DNA from: Thalassobium sp.
GTDB lineage: Bacteria > Pseudomonadota > Gammaproteobacteria > Pseudomonadales > Oceanobacteraceae
Direction of reading: 5' to 3'
NCBI GenBank assembly: GCA_002733205.1
Contig: NVUW01000003.1
Coordinates: forward strand, 186,001-250,000
DNA length: 64,000 bases
A program made the position numbers and the translations under genes. Each line of letters begins with the position of its first letter. Position 1 is the stretch's first letter. The notes under the pieces are model-generated. The model ran no database searches and was not told the origin of the DNA. It worked only from the letters and a program-made list of their open reading frames with translations. This document shows, in pieces, positions 17,599-25,597 of this stretch.

Positions 17599-18606
17599 TT
17601 AAAATCCCTGGGCAAACAGCGCATCCAGTTGCGCCGGGCTCATTTTGGCCATGGCATCTTCCAATTGCTCAGGCGTCATATCCTTTAATGCCTCGGTGTC
17701 ATTCTTAACGCGCACAGGTGCCTGACCTAAATCGCTCAGCGAATCAGGGGCTGCTTGCTCAGTTTTATCGATGATTTGTTTGGCGCGATCAGCCGGGCTT
17801 TGCGGCTTTTCGCCAAAGGCTTGTTTGGTCTGTTGAACTACGTGAGCAAAACGCTCAGCGGCGGTGCGGTTCTGCCACTCCGGGGATTTACGCAGCTCGT
17901 TATCGAACAGCTTTGCTTGAGCCCAGCGGTCTGGGTCGTTTTCCATCCACTGAATTAAATCCGGGTTGGAATTCAGCGCCTGTTGCAGATCATTGTTCGG
18001 ATCAACGGCTGCAGCCGGTGCTGCCTGCTGAATCTGTTGAAAATTCGACTGCTGCTGGCTGATGAGTTTTTTCATCATCTTGCCCAGCACGCCGTAATCT
18101 TCTTCGATTTCAGCCCACTGCTTTTCTGTGATGTCGTCGGGGTTGGCGAACATTTCCTCAACGTCAGCACCCTGCTGCTCCAGCTTGGTCTTCACGTTGT
18201 TCAGTGCGGATTCCGTTTGCTGATAATTTGCCTGCAGTTGCTCGCGCTCCTGCTGCATATCCATCAGCTGCTGCTCCAGTTGCTTACGCTGCTGGCGCTC
18301 GTACTCCAAAACCGAATATGGAATTTCATGCTTGCCGTCTTTCGATTTAACGACTTTCGGCGCGTTGTCATCTTCATCATGGCCGGACGTTTCGCCATCG
18401 CCTTCACCGTCGCCGGCGTCATCATTTTTCGCGTCCGGCTTTGCAGCTTTTTCGCTCAATGAAAAACCGTCGTCGTCGGCTTCCGCTTCGTCCTGTTCTG
18501 CGTAAATGTCGCTTTCACCTGCAGCAGCCAGAGCCTTTTCGATCAGCTCCGGGTCGCCACTTTCCAGCGCCGCGTCAATGTCAAAATCGTTGACTTCATT
18601 ACTCAT
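17599..18606 (-). CDS. Putative capsid scaffold protein, 335 aa
   Basis: Strongly acidic N-terminus (DFDIDAALESGDPELIEKAL), a long Gln/Glu-rich coiled coil around residues 105-160, a Gln-rich middle, and a C-terminal short helix (KMSPAQLDALFAQGF). Length, charge and place between portal and capsid genes match scaffold proteins, which fill the procapsid and leave before DNA packaging. Start ATG 18606. The terminator at 18693-18716 lies just upstream. Confidence 0.8.
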   Translation of the reverse strand: MSNEVNDFDIDAALESGDPELIEKALAAAGESDIYAEQDEAEADDDGFSLSEKAAKPDAKNDDAGDGEGDGETSGHDEDDNAPKVVKSKDGKHEIPYSVLEYERQQRKQLEQQLMDMQQEREQLQANYQQTESALNNVKTKLEQQGADVEEMFANPDDITEKQWAEIEEDYGVLGKMMKKLISQQQSNFQQIQQAAPAAAVDPNNDLQQALNSNPDLIQWMENDPDRWAQAKLFDNELRKSPEWQNRTAAERFAHVVQQTKQAFGEKPQSPADRAKQIIDKTEQAAPDSLSDLGQAPVRVKNDTEALKDMTPEQLEDAMAKMSPAQLDALFAQGF

Positions 18607-18692
18607 TGCTCACACCTTTTGTCAGTTATCGCATGACTGCGTAGGGTTGGTTTTTTGCCTTCTATCGGTCGGGCTACCGTGAAAAACGGGCA

Positions 18693-18716
18693 TAAAAAAA
18701 CCCGCACTTGGCGGGT
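18693..18716 (-). terminator. Intrinsic terminator between portal and scaffold genes
   Basis: A 6-bp stem (ACCCGC with GCGGGT), short loop and a seven-T run on the minus strand. It lies 19 bp after the portal stop, an odd place for full termination in a head operon. Confidence 0.8.
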
Positions 18717-18734
18717 TCTTTGTTTTGCATTCTG

Positions 18735-20765
18735 TTATTGCATCGGGATCATGTGTGGCGGCGGTGGCGGCACTCGATTATTCCGTGCCATGTCCATTGC
18801 CATCTGTGTCTGCTTAACTTTTTCGGTACCGGCTTTCTCTGTTGTCAGGTCAGCGTCTGCGGCCATTTTCTGAATCTTGGCTTTCAGCTCTTCCAGCTCA
18901 AGCTGCATTGCTGCCAACTGGGTTTCTTCTACCACCTGCTGCTTCTGCTGCGCGGCCCGCTGCTCTTGCTGATACTGCTGCAATTCTTCTTCGGTCATAT
19001 CGTCGGTATTTACTTCGCCGGTGGCTTTTTGCAGCGCTTTCATTAAGCGGGCTTTTTTGTCGGTCGGTAAATCCAGCTGCTCGATAACCATGTCCATTGC
19101 GCCGATCTGAACTTCCTGCGGCAGCTTGCCGATAAAGTCCAGCAGCATTTCCGCCATCTGTGCACGGTATCCAGGCGACTGCTGAATATCGCCCAGAACA
19201 ACCTGAGTTTTTGCCTGCGCAACGGCGTTGGAAATTTCGCCGGTACCGGTTTCCTCGTTCAGCACGACCTCTTTCGGTTTCTGGCCAGGCTGCTGAGGAA
19301 TGAAAATACTGACGTTGCGCTGCTCTTTCAGCTCAGTGACTTCATACGCTAGCACCAGCTCGCCCAGCATCTGCCGGGCAAATCGGTAATTGTCGTTAAT
19401 ATCCGCCAGCGTGGTAGCGCCCTGCTCGACCAGTGAGTTAATCGCCACGCCAGACTGTGCGCCGCCCTCCTTACCCAGGAAAGCGTTGTACACACCAGCA
19501 ACGTCCTGAATCAGCGTCTTGGCGTCCTGCATTACCTGGAACTGCTGCTGCGCAATCCCTTGATCTGTTTCTACGCGGAACAAGCCGCCTCCCTTGCGAC
19601 GCGCGGCAGGGTTCAGCTTAATAATGCCGTCCTGCCGGTGAATTTCGTCCTGCAGGCGCTCATCACTCATGCTGCTTGCGTCATCATCCATCACGATGCG
19701 CTTATAGTTCAGATCAGCAGTTAGCTTAATGCGGCGGAAATTAATTTCGTCCTGCGGGCTGAGCATTGCGCGAACCAATCCATACGGAACCTTGGTTTTA
19801 TCTTCCTGCACACCGAAAAACGGCACATACGGATAATGGTTATGCGGGTGCGGGCTGGCCATATCAGCAACGTGGTGCGGCCCGATGTACCAGCTCAGTC
19901 GAAGCTTCGGAATGCTGCGCTTTTCAATCTGAACTTTTCCGGTATTAATGAGCGCGACGTGAAATTTATTTTTCTCGTCGAACTGCGCCGCGTTACCGCG
20001 CTCATCTTTAATGATGATTCCCTGTTCCCACACCCGGTAATAAAGCTCGTACACCTTAATCATGTCGCGGTGCGGCAGTAGCCACTCGGTTTCATTGCGG
20101 CTTCCGTACTGGTATTCGTCATATGCCCGGCTCAGCATGTCGCCTTTGTGCATAAACTCGCGCGAATCGAACGCAGCCCACTGACCAATACTGTGCTTGA
20201 TAATGTCCCTTTGCTTGGGAAATGCAGCCTCCAATTCATCCTTATCAACCCATCGCTGACGCAATAACCAGCGGCAGTCAGTCAGGTCTGGATTAGCCTT
20301 CCAATCCCAGCTGATTTCATCGCGGTGAATTTCGTGAATACGGTACTTAGGCCCCAGAGGGTCTTTATTCGGTTTGACTTCAACCCAGTCAATGCCGCCA
20401 ATAACCTGGCCCTTGTAGGCGTCCGAGCATGCCCGGTTCGCTTTCGCAATCCGCATAGCTTCATTCAGTCGAAGATTCAGGCCCTCGGCCACTTCGGCAA
20501 ACTCGTCGTTGTCGGCCTGTACAAACCAATCTGTCCGGCTGCGCGCCTCCATACCCAGCACGCCGTTAATCGTCGGTGCCACCAGATTTGTGGTCAGAAC
20601 CGGCATATTTCGGCGTTTCAGAGTTTCGATCAGCGCCGGCTCCAGCTGGTTACCATCGTAATACTGGAAGCAGCGATCAGATTCTCCACGCCATTCAGGC
20701 TGATAATCGACTTCTTCCAGAATTTTGTGCAGGCGCCGGGTGCCGGTTAAATCATGCTCTGACAT
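18735..20765 (-). CDS. Portal protein, P22-like, 676 aa
   Basis: Recognised by the P22-like portal pattern: an N-terminal helical domain with YDGNQLEP, then RNMPVLTTNLVAPTINGVLG, followed by RSRTDWFVQADND, DWVEVKPNKD, ISWDWKANPDLTDCRW, and a later FFGVQEDKTKVPYGLVRAML. The C-terminus is a Gln/Glu-rich coiled coil (about 590-650) ending in a Pro-rich tail (VPPPPPHMIPMQ). The portal ring nucleates head assembly and is the channel for DNA. Overlaps the terL stop by 1 bp. Confidence 0.9.
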   Translation of the reverse strand: MSEHDLTGTRRLHKILEEVDYQPEWRGESDRCFQYYDGNQLEPALIETLKRRNMPVLTTNLVAPTINGVLGMEARSRTDWFVQADNDEFAEVAEGLNLRLNEAMRIAKANRACSDAYKGQVIGGIDWVEVKPNKDPLGPKYRIHEIHRDEISWDWKANPDLTDCRWLLRQRWVDKDELEAAFPKQRDIIKHSIGQWAAFDSREFMHKGDMLSRAYDEYQYGSRNETEWLLPHRDMIKVYELYYRVWEQGIIIKDERGNAAQFDEKNKFHVALINTGKVQIEKRSIPKLRLSWYIGPHHVADMASPHPHNHYPYVPFFGVQEDKTKVPYGLVRAMLSPQDEINFRRIKLTADLNYKRIVMDDDASSMSDERLQDEIHRQDGIIKLNPAARRKGGGLFRVETDQGIAQQQFQVMQDAKTLIQDVAGVYNAFLGKEGGAQSGVAINSLVEQGATTLADINDNYRFARQMLGELVLAYEVTELKEQRNVSIFIPQQPGQKPKEVVLNEETGTGEISNAVAQAKTQVVLGDIQQSPGYRAQMAEMLLDFIGKLPQEVQIGAMDMVIEQLDLPTDKKARLMKALQKATGEVNTDDMTEEELQQYQQEQRAAQQKQQVVEETQLAAMQLELEELKAKIQKMAADADLTTEKAGTEKVKQTQMAMDMARNNRVPPPPPHMIPMQ

Positions 20766-22246
20766 TACATCCCTCTCCAGTCGCCTTCGGTGCGGCCGCG
20801 CACGGCGGATTTAATCGGGGGCGTTGTCATAATTTCCACCAGCATCATTATCAGGTAGCGCATAGCATCCATTAAGTGATCGTTCTCTTTTACGACGTGG
20901 CCTTTATCGTCACGCCGATACAATGCAAATTCAGCAAGCAGGTTTGCCAGCGTACCGAATACTTTTAACCGGCCAGTGGCCAGTCGTTCATTTACCGCGA
21001 AAATCCCAGCCTCAACCGCATTATCCGCTTTGATAATGTTCAGGCCCTGCAGCTCGTACAGCTCAAATAACTTACTGCCGTCGGTCTGCGCCCTGCCTTT
21101 TGATGCTGGGTCAATGGCCCCCAGCATCCAGGCACCGCGCGCTTTAATCGCCGCACTGTGCTCTGCCGGCGTTACCTGCCCCATGTAATGCTCTGAGTAC
21201 AGATAAACAATGTCGTTATCCCGATCCCAGGCACCCCAAACAACAGCGGTGCGCTTCCAGCCCACGTCAAAACCGTAGGCTTTTGGCCAGTGCTTCGGCA
21301 ACATAAACGGATTAACTTTTATGTCGTCAGGGTCATACGGGTAAATCGCACCTTCACCCAGCGATGGATCGCCATTCATCCGCGCTTTTAACTGATATGG
21401 CTTCAGCTTCAGCGACTTAATCAGCCGATCCTGCTGTTCTTTGCTCAGGTGCGGCGCGTGATCCCAGCCCGCTTTAACCATATAACGCGGGTTGCTGGTG
21501 TCGGTTAATGCCTGCTCTTTGCAGGATTCCAAGAACGCCAGCACCAACTCAGTCAAACCAGACAGCGGCGTGAACGTGAGAATAAAAATCCCGTTCGTCG
21601 TCATCGTCCGGATCAGGGCTTCTTCATAAACCGGATACGGACATTCCTCGTCCATCCAGATGATGTCTTCCTCGGTTCCTTGGAAGATTTTTCGGCCCTG
21701 CTCATACGTCCGGAATTTCAGTACCGACCATTCGCCGTTGGCGTGCTTTACCGGTACTTCTTCGTATGCGTCTGGTACGCCCGGCTTCGGCGTCGGCTTA
21801 CCCAGCTTGTCGCGGGGAATCATCCCCGTACCCCAGGCGTCGGTGCCGTATTTTCCGCCCAGCAGCTTTTTCTGGATGATGTCCCGCGTGGTCTGATTAG
21901 TATCACCGGCAGCCAGCGCACGGACGTTGCGATCAAACCGCTTGCCGTCCCACCATTCCGGATATTCGCCGGTCAGGTGCAGAGTGATTTCGTAACCGCC
22001 GGCCTCCGTCTTACCCACCCGGTTACCGGCCATGAACAGCCGCTCAGAGTGATACGCGCCAGCAGTAAAAAATTCACAGTGCTTGCTGTACAGCTCGCGG
22101 CGAAACTCCCCTGTGTCGGGAAACATCGACCGCAGCTTGTTGTACTTCTCCCGGCGCTGTCGTTCTTCCAGCAGCGCCAGCAGTTTTAATTTCTCAGCTC
22201 GCGGAAGATGATGCAGCGGCGGTAAGTCTCCGCTCGATTTCCGCAT
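20765..22246 (-). CDS. terL: Terminase large subunit, 493 aa
   Basis: Walker A GNRVGKT near residues 74-80, Walker B DIIWMDEE at ~194-201 and a motor C-motif TFTPLSG near 224-230 form the ATPase. The nuclease half has GFDVGW (D327), AIDPAS (D379) and NDHLMDAMRY (D456/D460) as likely metal ligands. The protein translocates and cleaves concatemeric DNA into the procapsid. ATG 22246 is inside the terS end (53-bp overlap), implying translational coupling. Confidence 0.95.
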   Translation of the reverse strand: MRKSSGDLPPLHHLPRAEKLKLLALLEERQRREKYNKLRSMFPDTGEFRRELYSKHCEFFTAGAYHSERLFMAGNRVGKTEAGGYEITLHLTGEYPEWWDGKRFDRNVRALAAGDTNQTTRDIIQKKLLGGKYGTDAWGTGMIPRDKLGKPTPKPGVPDAYEEVPVKHANGEWSVLKFRTYEQGRKIFQGTEEDIIWMDEECPYPVYEEALIRTMTTNGIFILTFTPLSGLTELVLAFLESCKEQALTDTSNPRYMVKAGWDHAPHLSKEQQDRLIKSLKLKPYQLKARMNGDPSLGEGAIYPYDPDDIKVNPFMLPKHWPKAYGFDVGWKRTAVVWGAWDRDNDIVYLYSEHYMGQVTPAEHSAAIKARGAWMLGAIDPASKGRAQTDGSKLFELYELQGLNIIKADNAVEAGIFAVNERLATGRLKVFGTLANLLAEFALYRRDDKGHVVKENDHLMDAMRYLIMMLVEIMTTPPIKSAVRGRTEGDWRGM

Positions 22247-22751
22247 TTAATTCCTCGTCGCTTAGCTGCTCAGTCGGCTTTTCTTCTGTGACAGACAGCT
22301 CCTGCTTATCTCGCATGTCGGTCACGTTCTTCGCAACAAAGATGGCAAATGTCTTTTCATAGTTACCCAGCAGGCCATTCTGGATGAGAATGTCCTTCTG
22401 AATGGTTTCCGCTTTTTTTATAGCGTCGGAAAACTCTGGGTAAGTTTTTTCCCATTCGTGAATTGTGTCCCGGCAAACTCCAACTTTTCGGGCGAAGCCT
22501 TCCTTCGTCGGGAACTTACATGGGATAAGAACTGGATTCCCGTGCTTATCCAGAACAGGGACTTCTGAACCTTCCTCATCGACCTTAGTGGCCATAATGA
22601 ATGGCTCTTGATCGAAGAACTCAATCACTTCAGTGCAGTATTCTGGCTTGTACTTCGTTGGGCGGCCACCAGCGCCAGGCGCAGGCTCTTCAACGGCTTT
22701 TACCTTCACAGGAGTGCGCTTCGTCTTCCGTTTTCCTTTTTCTTCCGCCAT
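22194..22751 (-). CDS. terS: Terminase small subunit, 185 aa
   Basis: Basic N-terminus, a GGRPTKYKPEYCTEVIEFF opening, a helix-turn-helix-like segment (PTKEGFARKVGVCRDTIHEWEK) and a long helix (about 120-165) that would make the oligomer ring. It selects phage DNA for packaging. ATG 22751 (MAEEKGKRKTKR) is preferred over an upstream TTG at 22763, with GGTGG 5-9 nt upstream. The stop lies inside terL. Directly after a terminator. Confidence 0.85.
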   Translation of the reverse strand: MAEEKGKRKTKRTPVKVKAVEEPAPGAGGRPTKYKPEYCTEVIEFFDQEPFIMATKVDEEGSEVPVLDKHGNPVLIPCKFPTKEGFARKVGVCRDTIHEWEKTYPEFSDAIKKAETIQKDILIQNGLLGNYEKTFAIFVAKNVTDMRDKQELSVTEEKPTEQLSDEELNAEIERRLTAAASSSAS

Positions 22752-22767
22752 ATCAACCACCAATAAA

Positions 22768-22793
22768 AAAGCCCCGGTGGAGTTCGGGGCTTT
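22768..22793 (-). terminator. Intrinsic terminator between lysis and terminase genes
   Basis: AAAGCCCCG and CGGGGCTTT form a 9-bp stem with an 8-nt loop, followed by T-rich sequence on the minus strand. The terS start codon is only 16 bp further on, so read-through or a nearby promoter is needed to express the head genes. Confidence 0.85.
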
Positions 22794-22826
22794 GCTTCTG
22801 TTTTAAATTACGTCGCTCGCCAGCTA

Positions 22827-23084
22827 TCAGAGTCCGGTACTCTGCGCCAGGCAACGCTCCACCTGTTTGAAATAGATCAGGAGGCTCGCCTGATCGACTG
22901 GCATTAAAATAACCAGACCTTCTTCACTCACGCCCGGCAGGCGCGGAATCACCGGAGGACAGTTTGATTTGCCCACCTGCAGCAATGTCGCTGCATCCGC
23001 TGCCGTCTTCACCGTCTCGCACCCGGCCAAACTCATCAGCCCAGCTACCAGAAGGATCAGCATTAATACCCTCAACATCATCAC
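22827..23084 (-). CDS. Putative outer-membrane lysis lipoprotein (Rz1-like), 85 aa
   Basis: Signal peptide MMMLRVLMLILLVAGL followed by a lipobox (LMSLAGC), so a lipoprotein. The mature part is about 65 residues with two more Cys. Its first 161 bp lie inside the gene at 22924-23154 in another frame, the nested arrangement of lambda Rz/Rz1 spanins. The sequence itself is not clearly Rz1-like (it is not Pro-rich), so o-spanin is inferred from lipobox, size and place in the lysis cassette. Confidence 0.65.
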   Translation of the reverse strand: MMMLRVLMLILLVAGLMSLAGCETVKTAADAATLLQVGKSNCPPVIPRLPGVSEEGLVILMPVDQASLLIYFKQVERCLAQSTGL

Positions 23085-23154
23085 GGAATCGCTCGTCGTT
23101 GATGGTTTTAAGAAGCCAGCGGAACAGCCAAATCAATTCCGCCAGCACTTTCAT
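22924..23154 (-). CDS. Small lysis-cassette protein, 76 aa, overlapping the lipoprotein
   Basis: Amphipathic N-terminal helix (MKVLAELIWLFRWLLKTIND) then an acidic Gly-rich region (DPSGSWADEFGRVRDGEDG). Start ATG 23154 overlaps the holin-like stop by 1 bp. Overlap with the lipoprotein suggests it is a short i-spanin or related protein, but there is no clear membrane anchor or coiled coil, so the call is weak. The C-terminal 40 residues have little predicted structure. Confidence 0.5.
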   Translation of the reverse strand: MKVLAELIWLFRWLLKTINDERFRDDVEGINADPSGSWADEFGRVRDGEDGSGCSDIAAGGQIKLSSGDSAPAGRE

Positions 23155-23486
23155 TACTTCACCCAGCCTTTCAGCAAATCGTTGTCGCCGGGCTTTTGCT
23201 TCGCCTTAAAGAACTGCATCGCCAGCTTTTCGATAATCGGATACAACCAGCGACCCCAGATACCGTCATCACGCGGCGTAGGCGTCAGCGACACAATCAG
23301 GGAGAACACCGGCACCAGCGCCCACAGCGTGCCGACCAGCTTCCCTGCAATACCCAGCTCACCCCACGCTGAAATCAGGTAGCCGATAAAGTCGATGGCA
23401 TTCTCCGGACCAGCCTCAGCAGCGAGCGCCAGCGCAGAAATAAAAAAGCCGGCCATAACTGCCAGCAGCGTATAAATCAGTTTCAT
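23154..23486 (-). CDS. Putative holin, 110 aa
   Basis: Two hydrophobic segments: an N-terminal signal-like one (LIYTLLAVMAGFFISALALA) and a second around residues 45-68 (GIAGKLVGTLWALVPVFSLIVSL), with a charged C-terminal tail rich in Lys. This topology suits a small phage holin. Located between the gp49-like gene and the spanin-like genes. The function is inferred. Confidence 0.6.
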   Translation of the reverse strand: MKLIYTLLAVMAGFFISALALAAEAGPENAIDFIGYLISAWGELGIAGKLVGTLWALVPVFSLIVSLTPTPRDDGIWGRWLYPIIEKLAMQFFKAKQKPGDNDLLKGWVK

Positions 23487-23504
23487 GGTTAGTACCCTCA
23501 GTTA

Positions 23505-24068
23505 TCAGTTACTTTCATTGTGCCGCGCCTCCACAACGCGAAACCCTACGAACGGCCAAAGCTCAAATACCGCATTCTGAATGGCCACCTTTACGCCCAC
23601 GTCGTCATTGTCGTTTTCCGCTGATACGGAAACACTTGGGCGGCCAGTAACCGTAAAGCCGTTGTCCATCGTCAGGATTGCAAAGCGCAACACACTGCCC
23701 GATTCGATCCGGTGCCGGATAATCTCAACGCTCTTAATGCTGCCGTGCAGCTCATCCAGCGATACGCGACGGGCATTCAGGCCGCGCGCTTCAATCATAC
23801 CCTCGGTAACAATATCGTCGGCTGAATGCTCGATAATCGACGGCTGCGCCTGATATGCGCGCTCGAACACAGCGGCCGGGGACCAGCTCACATAGCCGGC
23901 ATGATCCGGGTGATTCTTCTGGCCGCCATCCAGATACTCAACCAGATAACCGTCATCGGCCGGATTTTCGTCAGCCGGGCATTCCCAGCCGCGATACTTG
24001 TTATATTCGCCGCGGGTCATTGGCCGGGCCTGAGTGCGCTTGGTGCCGATATATGGGGTCATGGTCAT
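23505..24068 (-). CDS. Phage gp49-like protein, 187 aa
   Basis: N-terminal MTPYIGTKRTQARPMTRGEY and GYLVEYLDGGQKNHPDHAGY form a short beta domain common in phage proteins. The C-terminal part (FAILTMDNGFTVTGRPSVSVSAEN, then AIQNAVFELWPFVGF) matches the gp49/66 family of lysis-region proteins. Exact function unknown. Overlaps the upstream gene by 4 bp. Confidence 0.6.
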   Translation of the reverse strand: MTMTPYIGTKRTQARPMTRGEYNKYRGWECPADENPADDGYLVEYLDGGQKNHPDHAGYVSWSPAAVFERAYQAQPSIIEHSADDIVTEGMIEARGLNARRVSLDELHGSIKSVEIIRHRIESGSVLRFAILTMDNGFTVTGRPSVSVSAENDNDDVGVKVAIQNAVFELWPFVGFRVVEARHNESN

Positions 24069-24532
24069 TTGCTGCTTACCTGTTTGAAAAAATCGCCATC
24101 CGGGCGTGGGTGAATGGTTTCATACTCTCCAGCTTTCCGGGTCCAGATCGTCAGCTGCCCTGGGCGGGTATCCAGATGCAGCATTGGCCACGGCTTTCCA
24201 TTGCGCTGCGTATCGAAATACAGCCCGATACCAGTAAAGCCGCACTGAATCGCCACTGTCATTGCATAAAAAAGGTCGCAGTCTGGGAATACGTCGCCGG
24301 CATCGCTCAACCGATGGTTACCATCGGCACCGATAAAATGCCGGCTCGTCTCACTACCGCCTGTGCGAATCCAGCCCCCCTCCAATGGCGAAGGGAATAC
24401 TTTTCGGCCCAGTTTGGCGCGGAACAGATCCAGGCGGTGAATGAATGAAGGTTCCATTTTTTCTATGACACCGGCCGGAAACTCACTCAGCATAAAGTGC
24501 TCAATGCTGCTCCAATCAAGAACCTGATTCAC
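24065..24532 (-). CDS. Putative M15-like peptidoglycan peptidase (endolysin), 155 aa
   Basis: Resembles M15/VanX-type murein peptidases: SRHFIGADGNHRLSDAGDVFP around residues 62-82 would carry a His and an Asp metal ligand, and PWPMLHLDTRPG near 115-126 carries the second His-x-Asp. This zinc-site layout is known for D-Ala-D-Ala and L-Ala-D-Glu peptidases. Lies with a membrane protein upstream and a holin-like gene downstream, which fits an endolysin. The Gly/Asn insertion between His and Asp is unusual. Confidence 0.6.
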   Translation of the reverse strand: MNQVLDWSSIEHFMLSEFPAGVIEKMEPSFIHRLDLFRAKLGRKVFPSPLEGGWIRTGGSETSRHFIGADGNHRLSDAGDVFPDCDLFYAMTVAIQCGFTGIGLYFDTQRNGKPWPMLHLDTRPGQLTIWTRKAGEYETIHPRPDGDFFKQVSSK

Positions 24533-24777
24533 GAGCGGGCCGCCGGAAGATGTCTGCTTTCACGATCCTTCATTACTGCAATTTCCTTTTCGTGCTGATT
24601 GATTATCGCTGCATGCTCATCCAGCCGGGTCTGGTGGCGGATATGCGCTTTATCAAAGTCACTCAGCTTTGCATTCACCTGTCCGATGATCTTGCCGAAC
24701 CCGACAAGCTGCATCGCAACAGTGATGGCAAGGCCGATGACAGCGATCAGTGTGTTCGGGTCGGCATTTTCAAACAT
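24529..24777 (-). CDS. Membrane-anchored coiled-coil lysis protein, 82 aa
   Basis: One transmembrane segment near residues 9-30 (LIAVIGLAITVAMQLVGFG) followed by a coiled coil to residue ~75 (KIIGQVNAKLSDFDKAHIRH and on). This is the layout of an inner-membrane spanin (Rz) or of a small antiholin. It is the first gene after the pR'/tR'-like pair, which supports a lysis role. Overlaps the M15 gene by 4 bp. Confidence 0.6.
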   Translation of the reverse strand: MFENADPNTLIAVIGLAITVAMQLVGFGKIIGQVNAKLSDFDKAHIRHQTRLDEHAAIINQHEKEIAVMKDRESRHLPAARS

Positions 24778-24797
24778 GGGAGAATTCCAGGCACAAA

Positions 24798-24829
24798 AAA
24801 GCCCGGTCAGGGTTAGCTGCCGGGCTTTA
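24798..24829 (-). terminator. tR'-like intrinsic terminator upstream of the lysis genes
   Basis: AAAGCCCGG and CCGGGCTTT pair with a 14-nt loop, then a T-run on the minus strand. It lies 26 bp after a good promoter (24855-24883) and 20 bp before the first lysis gene, the arrangement of lambda tR'. Confidence 0.85.
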
Positions 24830-24854
24830 GGTAATATTTATCCAGTTTGGTAAA

Positions 24855-24883
24855 AATCTACATTAACGTGCCATTATCGTCAA
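24855..24883 (-). promoter_or_regulatory. Late promoter (pR'-like)
   Basis: On the minus strand TTGACG (24878-24883) and TAGATT (24855-24860) are separated by exactly 17 bp, a strong sigma-70 pattern. Transcription would start near 24848 and meet the terminator at 24829-24798 after a few dozen nt, making a short leader RNA as lambda pR' does. Late genes would then need antitermination. Confidence 0.65.
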
Positions 24884-24901
24884 TAAACAATACCATTTAA
24901 T

Positions 24902-25597
24902 TCATTGCCCTGCCCAGTGAACCAGTATTGCGCGCTCCCCTGCAGTCACCGGCAATGATCGGTGAAGCAAAGTGCTGCCCTGGAATAATGTGATTTCCCC
25001 TTGCTCTGCGGGAGGAATAGCCGTACCCGGGAAAACTTCGAAACCGGCCCCACGACGATCAGATTGGGAAGTCAGCTCAACAACACTGGTGCACTCGCTA
25101 TCCCGGTCGTAGTGCCAGTTTGTCATTGCTCGCGGCCCAGGCTGATACCGGGCAACTTGAATGCTGTTAATGGTTTCTGGCGACACGCCGAAAATTACGA
25201 TCCAGATTCGCCGCAATACCTGGTCATGCAATGCGGAGAATAATTCGTATGCATCCGGCCGCTTCAGACTCAGCACAATTTCATCCATCTGATAATCTGG
25301 ATCTTCATCAGGGTTTGGCTCGAAGTCGCCCCAACTATCACGCATCAACTCAACCAAGCGCGCACACCTCTCAGGGCGAAGATACTTCAGCCGGTAAACC
25401 CGGCCACCAGCATACACCTGGAACAGCCGAGTAATTATTTCTGCCCGGCGTAACGCGAAATTTTCAGGTAGTTGGCAATTTTGCACCGACTCCACCGCTT
25501 CATCGGCCAGCTGCTGGATATCCGTCATAGCATCCAATAACGCAGGGTCTAAAAGTGCGGCCAGCGCATCATGGTCATTCCTAAAACGGTATGTCAT
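24902..25597 (-). CDS. 2OG-Fe(II) dioxygenase-like protein, 231 aa
   Basis: The last third has the Fe(II)/2-oxoglutarate site: TNWHYDRD (H162, D164), then [19 protein letters not shown] (H212, R222), in the order of 2OG-Fe(II) oxygenases. The N-terminal part is helical. ATG 25597 overlaps the ssb stop by 17 bp in another frame, with an alternative ATG at 25606. The substrate is unknown. Such enzymes in phages may modify nucleic acid bases or virion proteins. Nearby are ssb and a late promoter. Confidence 0.7.
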   Translation of the reverse strand: MTYRFRNDHDALAALLDPALLDAMTDIQQLADEAVESVQNCQLPENFALRRAEIITRLFQVYAGGRVYRLKYLRPERCARLVELMRDSWGDFEPNPDEDPDYQMDEIVLSLKRPDAYELFSALHDQVLRRIWIVIFGVSPETINSIQVARYQPGPRAMTNWHYDRDSECTSVVELTSQSDRRGAGFEVFPGTAIPPAEQGEITLFQGSTLLHRSLPVTAGERAILVHWAGQ

